From: Archivesica marissinica
Lineage: Eukaryota; Mollusca; Bivalvia; Venerida; Vesicomyidae
Length of the DNA stretch: 64,000 bases
NCBI GenBank assembly: GCA_014843695.1
Contig: CM026402.1
Coordinates: forward strand, 17,081,545 to 17,145,544
Direction: 5' to 3'
Shown here: one piece after another, positions 41,501 to 47,500 of the stretch
Numbering within the stretch: position 1 is the stretch's first letter
How the letters are laid out: each line of letters begins with the position of its first letter
Notes under the pieces: model-generated
Seen by the model: the letters and a program-made list of their open reading frames with translations, nothing else
Told to the model about the DNA's origin: nothing
Databases searched by the model: none
Program-made: the position numbers and the translations under genes

Positions 41501-44500
41501 GAGCGGAGGGATCCACTGATGTAAGTTTGTCATTGTTCATTGTCAGCTACTAGCATTACGTTGATTGCAGCCTTATGCTGGCTGTAGCATTACGTTGGTT
41601 GTAGCATTACGTTGGTTGTAGCATTACGCTGGTTGTAGCATTACGCTGGCTGTAGCATTACGCTGGTTGTAGCATTACGCTGGCTGTAGCATTACGCTGG
41701 TTGTAGCATTACGCTGGCTGTAGCATTACGCTGGTTGTAGCATTATGCTGGTTGTAGCATTACGCTGGATGTAGCATTATGCTGGCTGTAGCATTACGCT
41801 GGTTGTAGCATTACGCTGGCTGTAGCATTACGCTGGTTGTAGCATTACGCTGGCTGTAGCATTACGCTGGCTGTAGCATTACACTGGCTGTAGCATTACG
41901 CTGGTTGTAGCATTATGCTGGTTGTAGCATTATGCTGGTTGTAGCATTACGCTGGCTGTAGCATTACACTGGCTGTACCATTATGCTGGCTGTAGCATTA
42001 TGCTGGTTGTAGCATTACGCTGGTTGTAGCATTACGCTGGTTGTAGCATTACGCTGGCTGTAGCATTATGCTGGTTGTAGCATTATGCTGGCTGTAGCAT
42101 TACGCTGGTTGTAGCATTAAGCTGGCTGTAGCATTACGCTGGTTGTAGCATTACGCTGGCTGTAGCTTTATGCTGGCTGTAGCATTACGCTGGTTGTAGC
42201 ATTATGCTGGTTGTAGCATTACGCTGGCTGTAGCATTATGCTGGTTGTAGCATTACGCTGGCTGTAGCATTACGCTGGCTGTAGCATTACGCTGGTTGTA
42301 GCATTACGCTGGTTGTAGCATTACGCTGGCTCTAGCATTACGCTGGCTCTAGCATTACGCTAACTGTAGCATTACGCTGGCTGTAGCATTACGCTGGCTG
42401 TAGCATTACGCTGGTTATAGCATTACGCTGGCTGTAGCATTACGCTGGTTGTAGCATTACGCTGGCTGTAGCATTACGCTGGTTGTAGCATTATGCTGGT
42501 TATAGCATTATGCTGGCTGTAGCATTACGCTGGCTGTAGCATTACGCTGGTTGTAGCATTACACTGCTGGTTATAGCATTACACTGCTGGTTATAGCATT
42601 ACGCTGGCTGTAGCATTACGCTGGCTGTAGCATTACGCTGGCTGTAGCATTACGCTGGCTGTAGCATTACACTGGTTGTAGCATTACGCTGGCTGTAGCA
42701 TTATGCTGGTTGTAGCATTACGCTGGCTGTAGCATTACGCTGGTTGTAGCATTACGCTGGCTGTAGCATTATGCTGGCTGTAGCATTATGCTGGTTGTAG
42801 CATTACGCTGGCTGTAGCATTACGCTGGTTGTAGCATTACGCTGGTTGTAGCATTACGCTGGTTGTAGCATTACGCTGGCTGTAGCATTACGCTGGTTGT
42901 AGCATTATGCTGGTTATAGCATTACGCTTGCTGTAGCATTACGCTGGCTGTAGCATTATGCTGGCTGTAGCATTATGCTGGCTGTAGCATTACGCTGGTT
43001 GTAGCATTACACTGGTTATAGCATTACGCTGGCTGTAGCATTATGCTGGCTGTAGCATTATGCTGGCTGTAGCATTACGCTGGTTGTAGCATTACGCTGG
43101 CTGTAGCATTATGCTGGTTGTAGCATTACACTGCTGGTTATAGCATTACACTGCTGGTTATAGCATTACGCTGGCTGTAGCATTACGCTGGCTGTAGCAT
43201 TACGCTGGCTGTAGCATTACGCTGGTTGTAGCATTATGCTGGCTGTAGCATTATGCTGGCTGTAGCATTACGCTGGCTGTAGCATTACGCTGGTTGTAGC
43301 ATTACGCTGGTTGTAGCATTATGCTGGTTGTAGCATTACGCTGGTTGTAGCATTACGCTGGTTGTAGCATTACGCTGGCTGTAGCATTACGCTGGTTGTA
43401 GCATTATGCTGGTTATAGCATTACGCTGGCTGTAGCATTACGCTGGCTGTAGCATTACGCTGGTTGTAGCATTACACTGCTGGTTATAGCATTACACTGC
43501 TGGTTATAGCATTACGCTGGCTGTAGCATTACGCTGGCTGTAGCATTACGCTGGCTGTAGCATTACGCTGGCTGTAGCATTACACTGGTTGTAGCATTAC
43601 GCTGGCTGTAGCATTATGCTGGTTGTAGCATTACGCTGGCTGTAGCATTATGCTGGTTGTAGCATTACGCTGGCTGTAGCATTATGCTGGCTGTAGCATT
43701 ATGCTGGTTGTAGCATTACGCTGGCTGTAGCATTATGCTGGTTGTAGCATTACGCTGGTTGTAGCATTACGCTGGTTGTAGCATTACGCTGGCTGTAGCA
43801 TTACGCTGGTTGTAGCATTATGCTGGTTATAGCATTACGCTTGCTGTAGCATTACGCTGGCTGTAGCATTATGCTGGCTGTAGCATTATGCTGGCTGTAG
43901 CATTACGCTGGTTGTAGCATTATACTGGTTATAGCATTACGCTGGCTGTAGCATTATGCTGGCTGTAGCATTACGCTGGTTGTAGCATTACGCTGGCTGT
44001 AGCATTATGCTGGTTGTAGCATTACACTGCTGGTTATAGCATTACACTGCTGGTTATAGCATTACGCTGGCTGTAGCATTACGCTGGCTGTAGCATTACG
44101 CTGGCTGTAGCATTACGCTGGTTGTAGCATTATGCTGGCTGTAGCATTATGCTGGCTGTAGCATTACGCTGGCTGTAGCATTACGCTGGTTGTAGCATTA
44201 CGCTGGTTGTAGCATTATGCTGGTTGTAGCATTACGCTGGTTGTAGCATTACGCTGGTTGTAGCATTACGCTTGTTGTAGCATTACGCTGGCTGTAGTAT
44301 TACGCTGGTTGTAGCATTATGCTTGCTGTAGTATTACACTGGCTGTAGCATTACGCTGGCTGTAGCATTATGCTGGTTGTAGCATTACGCTGGCTGTAGC
44401 ATTACCCTGGCTGTAGCATTACCCTGACTGTAGCATTACCCTGGATGTAGCATTACGCTGGCTGTAGCATTACGCTGGCTGTAGCATTATGCTGGCTGTA

Positions 44501-47500
44501 GCATTACGCTGGTTGTAGCATTATGCTGGCTGTAGCATTACGCTGGTTGTAGCATTACGCTGGCTGTAGCATTACACTGGTTGTAGCATTATGCTGGCTG
44601 TAGCATTACACTTGCTGTAGCATTACGCTGGCTGTAGCATTACGCTGGCGGTCCAACTTCTGTCCACATGTTCTACAAACTGACTTGAAACAACATCTCC
44701 TCTGATGCTATATGGCTCCTCTGATGCTATGTGGCTCCTCTGATGCTATGTGGCTCCTCTGATGCTATGTGGCTCTTCTGATGCTATGTGGCTCCTTTGA
44801 TGCTATGTGGCTCCTCTGATGCTATGTGGCTCCTCTGATGCTATGTGGCTCCTCTGATGATATGTGGCTCCTCTGATGCTATGTGGCTCCTCTCATGCTA
44901 CGTGGCTCCTCTGTGGCTCCTCTGATGCTATACGGCTCCTCTGACGCCATGTGGCTCCTCTGATGCTATATGGCTCCTCTGATGCCATGTGGCTCCTCTG
45001 ATGCTACGTGGCTCCTCTGATGCTATGTGGCTCCTCTGATGCTATATGGCTCATAGGATGCTATGTGAAGCTGTGCACGCCGTGAGGAGATCGACCGGGT
45101 GACACTGCCCACTATAATGCTTGTTGGGTTTATCCATAAAAAACTAGTTCACTATATGTACATAATGTAGGTCAAATTAACGGAAAACATTCACAACAAC
45201 ATCCTGGAAGCATCCTGGTAAATATGTACCACCACCAAAGTAGGTCACTATATCTGGTAAATATGTACCACCACCAAAGTAGGTCACTATGTCTGGTAAA
45301 TATGTACCACCACCAAAGTAGGTCACTATGTCTGGTAAATATGTACCACCACCAAAGTAGGTCACTATATCTGGTAAATATGTACCACCACCAAAGTAGG
45401 TCACTAGGTCAAATAGACCCAGATTCTAGTACTACATGCTATTTACATCTTGATGAAGTTTATTTGATGAATATTATGTTTGTGTAATTACAGTTACAGC
45501 TGAATGACATTGAATCTAGTTCATTTGGAATGGTAAGTAAAGTCAGGTTTAAAGTAGGGATGGCAATAGTATTGTATGTTAAATAAGCTACATTGATTAT
45601 GCATACAGTTTGATAAGTTATTGTATGTTAAATAAACTACGTTGATTATGCATACAGTTTGATAAGTTATTGTATGTTAAATAAGCTACGTTGATTATGC
45701 ATACAGTTTGATAAGTTATTGTATGTCAAACAAACTACGTTGATTATGGTTAAACAAACTACGTTAACTATGCATACAGTTTGATAAGTTAATGTATTTT
45801 AAATAAACTACGTTGACTATGCATACAGTATGATAAGTTATTGTATGTTAAATAAACTACGTTGACTATGCATACAGTTTGATAAGTTATTGTATGTTAA
45901 ATAAACAACGTTGACTATGCATACAGTATGATAAGTTATTGTATGTTAAATAAACTACGTTGACTATGCATACAGTATGATAAGTTATTGTATGTTAAAT
46001 AAACTACGTTGACTATGCATACAGTTTGATAAGTTATTGTATGTTAAATAAACAACGTTGACTATGCATACAGTATGATAAGTTATTGTATGTTAAATAA
46101 ACTACGTTGACTATGCATACAGTATGATAAGTTATTGTATGTTAAATAAACTACGTTGACTATGCATACAGTATGATAAGTTATTGTATGTTAAATAAAC
46201 AACGTTGACTATGCATACAGTATGATAAGTTATTGTATGTTAAATAAACAACGTTGACTATGCATACAGTATGATAAGTTATTGTATGTTAAATAAACTA
46301 CGTTGACTATGCATACAGTATGATAAGTTATTGTATGTTGAATAAACAACGTTGATTATGCAACAACAACAACAACATTTATTCAACATTAAGCAAAATT
46401 ACAGTGCTTCTAGTCTATTATAAATAATATATAAACATAACATGTAATGTAATGACAACATGAAACATGAGTCCTACACGTGGTATCTTAAGCAAAGTGA
46501 AGATTATCATAATTATGCATACAGTTTGATAAGTTATTGTATGTTAAATAAACTACGTTGACTATGCATACAGTTTGATAAGTTATTGTATGTTAAATAA
46601 ACTACGTTGATTATGCATACAGTTTGATAAGTTATTGTATGTTAAATAAACTACGTTGATTATGCATACAGTATGATAAGTTATTGTATGTTAAATAAAC
46701 TACGTTGATTATGCATACAGTTTGATAAGTTATTGTATGTTAAATAAACTACGTTGATTATGCATACAGTATGATAAGTTATTGTATGTTAAATAAACTA
46801 CGTTGATTATGCATACAGTTTGATAAGTTATTGTATGTTAAATAAACTACGTTGATTATGCATACAGTATGATAAGTTATTGTATGTTAAATAAACTACG
46901 TTGATTATGCATACAGTTTGATAAGTTATTGTATGTTAAATAAACTACGTTGATTATGCATACAGTATGATAAGTTATTGTATGTTAAATAAACTACGTT
47001 GATTATGCATACAGTTTGATAAGTTATTGTATGTTAAATAAACTACGTTGATTATGCATACAGTTTGATAAGTTATTGTATGTTAAATAAACAACGTTGA
47101 CTATGCATACAGTATGATAAGTTATTGTATGTTAAATAAACTACGTTGACTATGCATACAGTATGATAAGTTATTGTATGTTGAATAAACAACGTTGATT
47201 ATGCAACAACAACAACAACATTTATTCAACATTAAGCAAAATTACAGTGCTTCTAGTCTATTATAAATAATATATAAACATAACATGTAATGTAATGACA
47301 ACATGAAACATGAGTCCTACACGTGGTATCTTAAGCAAAGTGAAGATTATCATAATTATGCATACAGTTTGATAAGTTATTGTATGTTAAATAAACTACG
47401 TTGACTATGCATACAGTTTGATAAGTTATTGTATGGTAAATAAACTACGTTGATTATGCATACAGTATGATAAGTTATTGTATGTTAAATAAACTACGTT

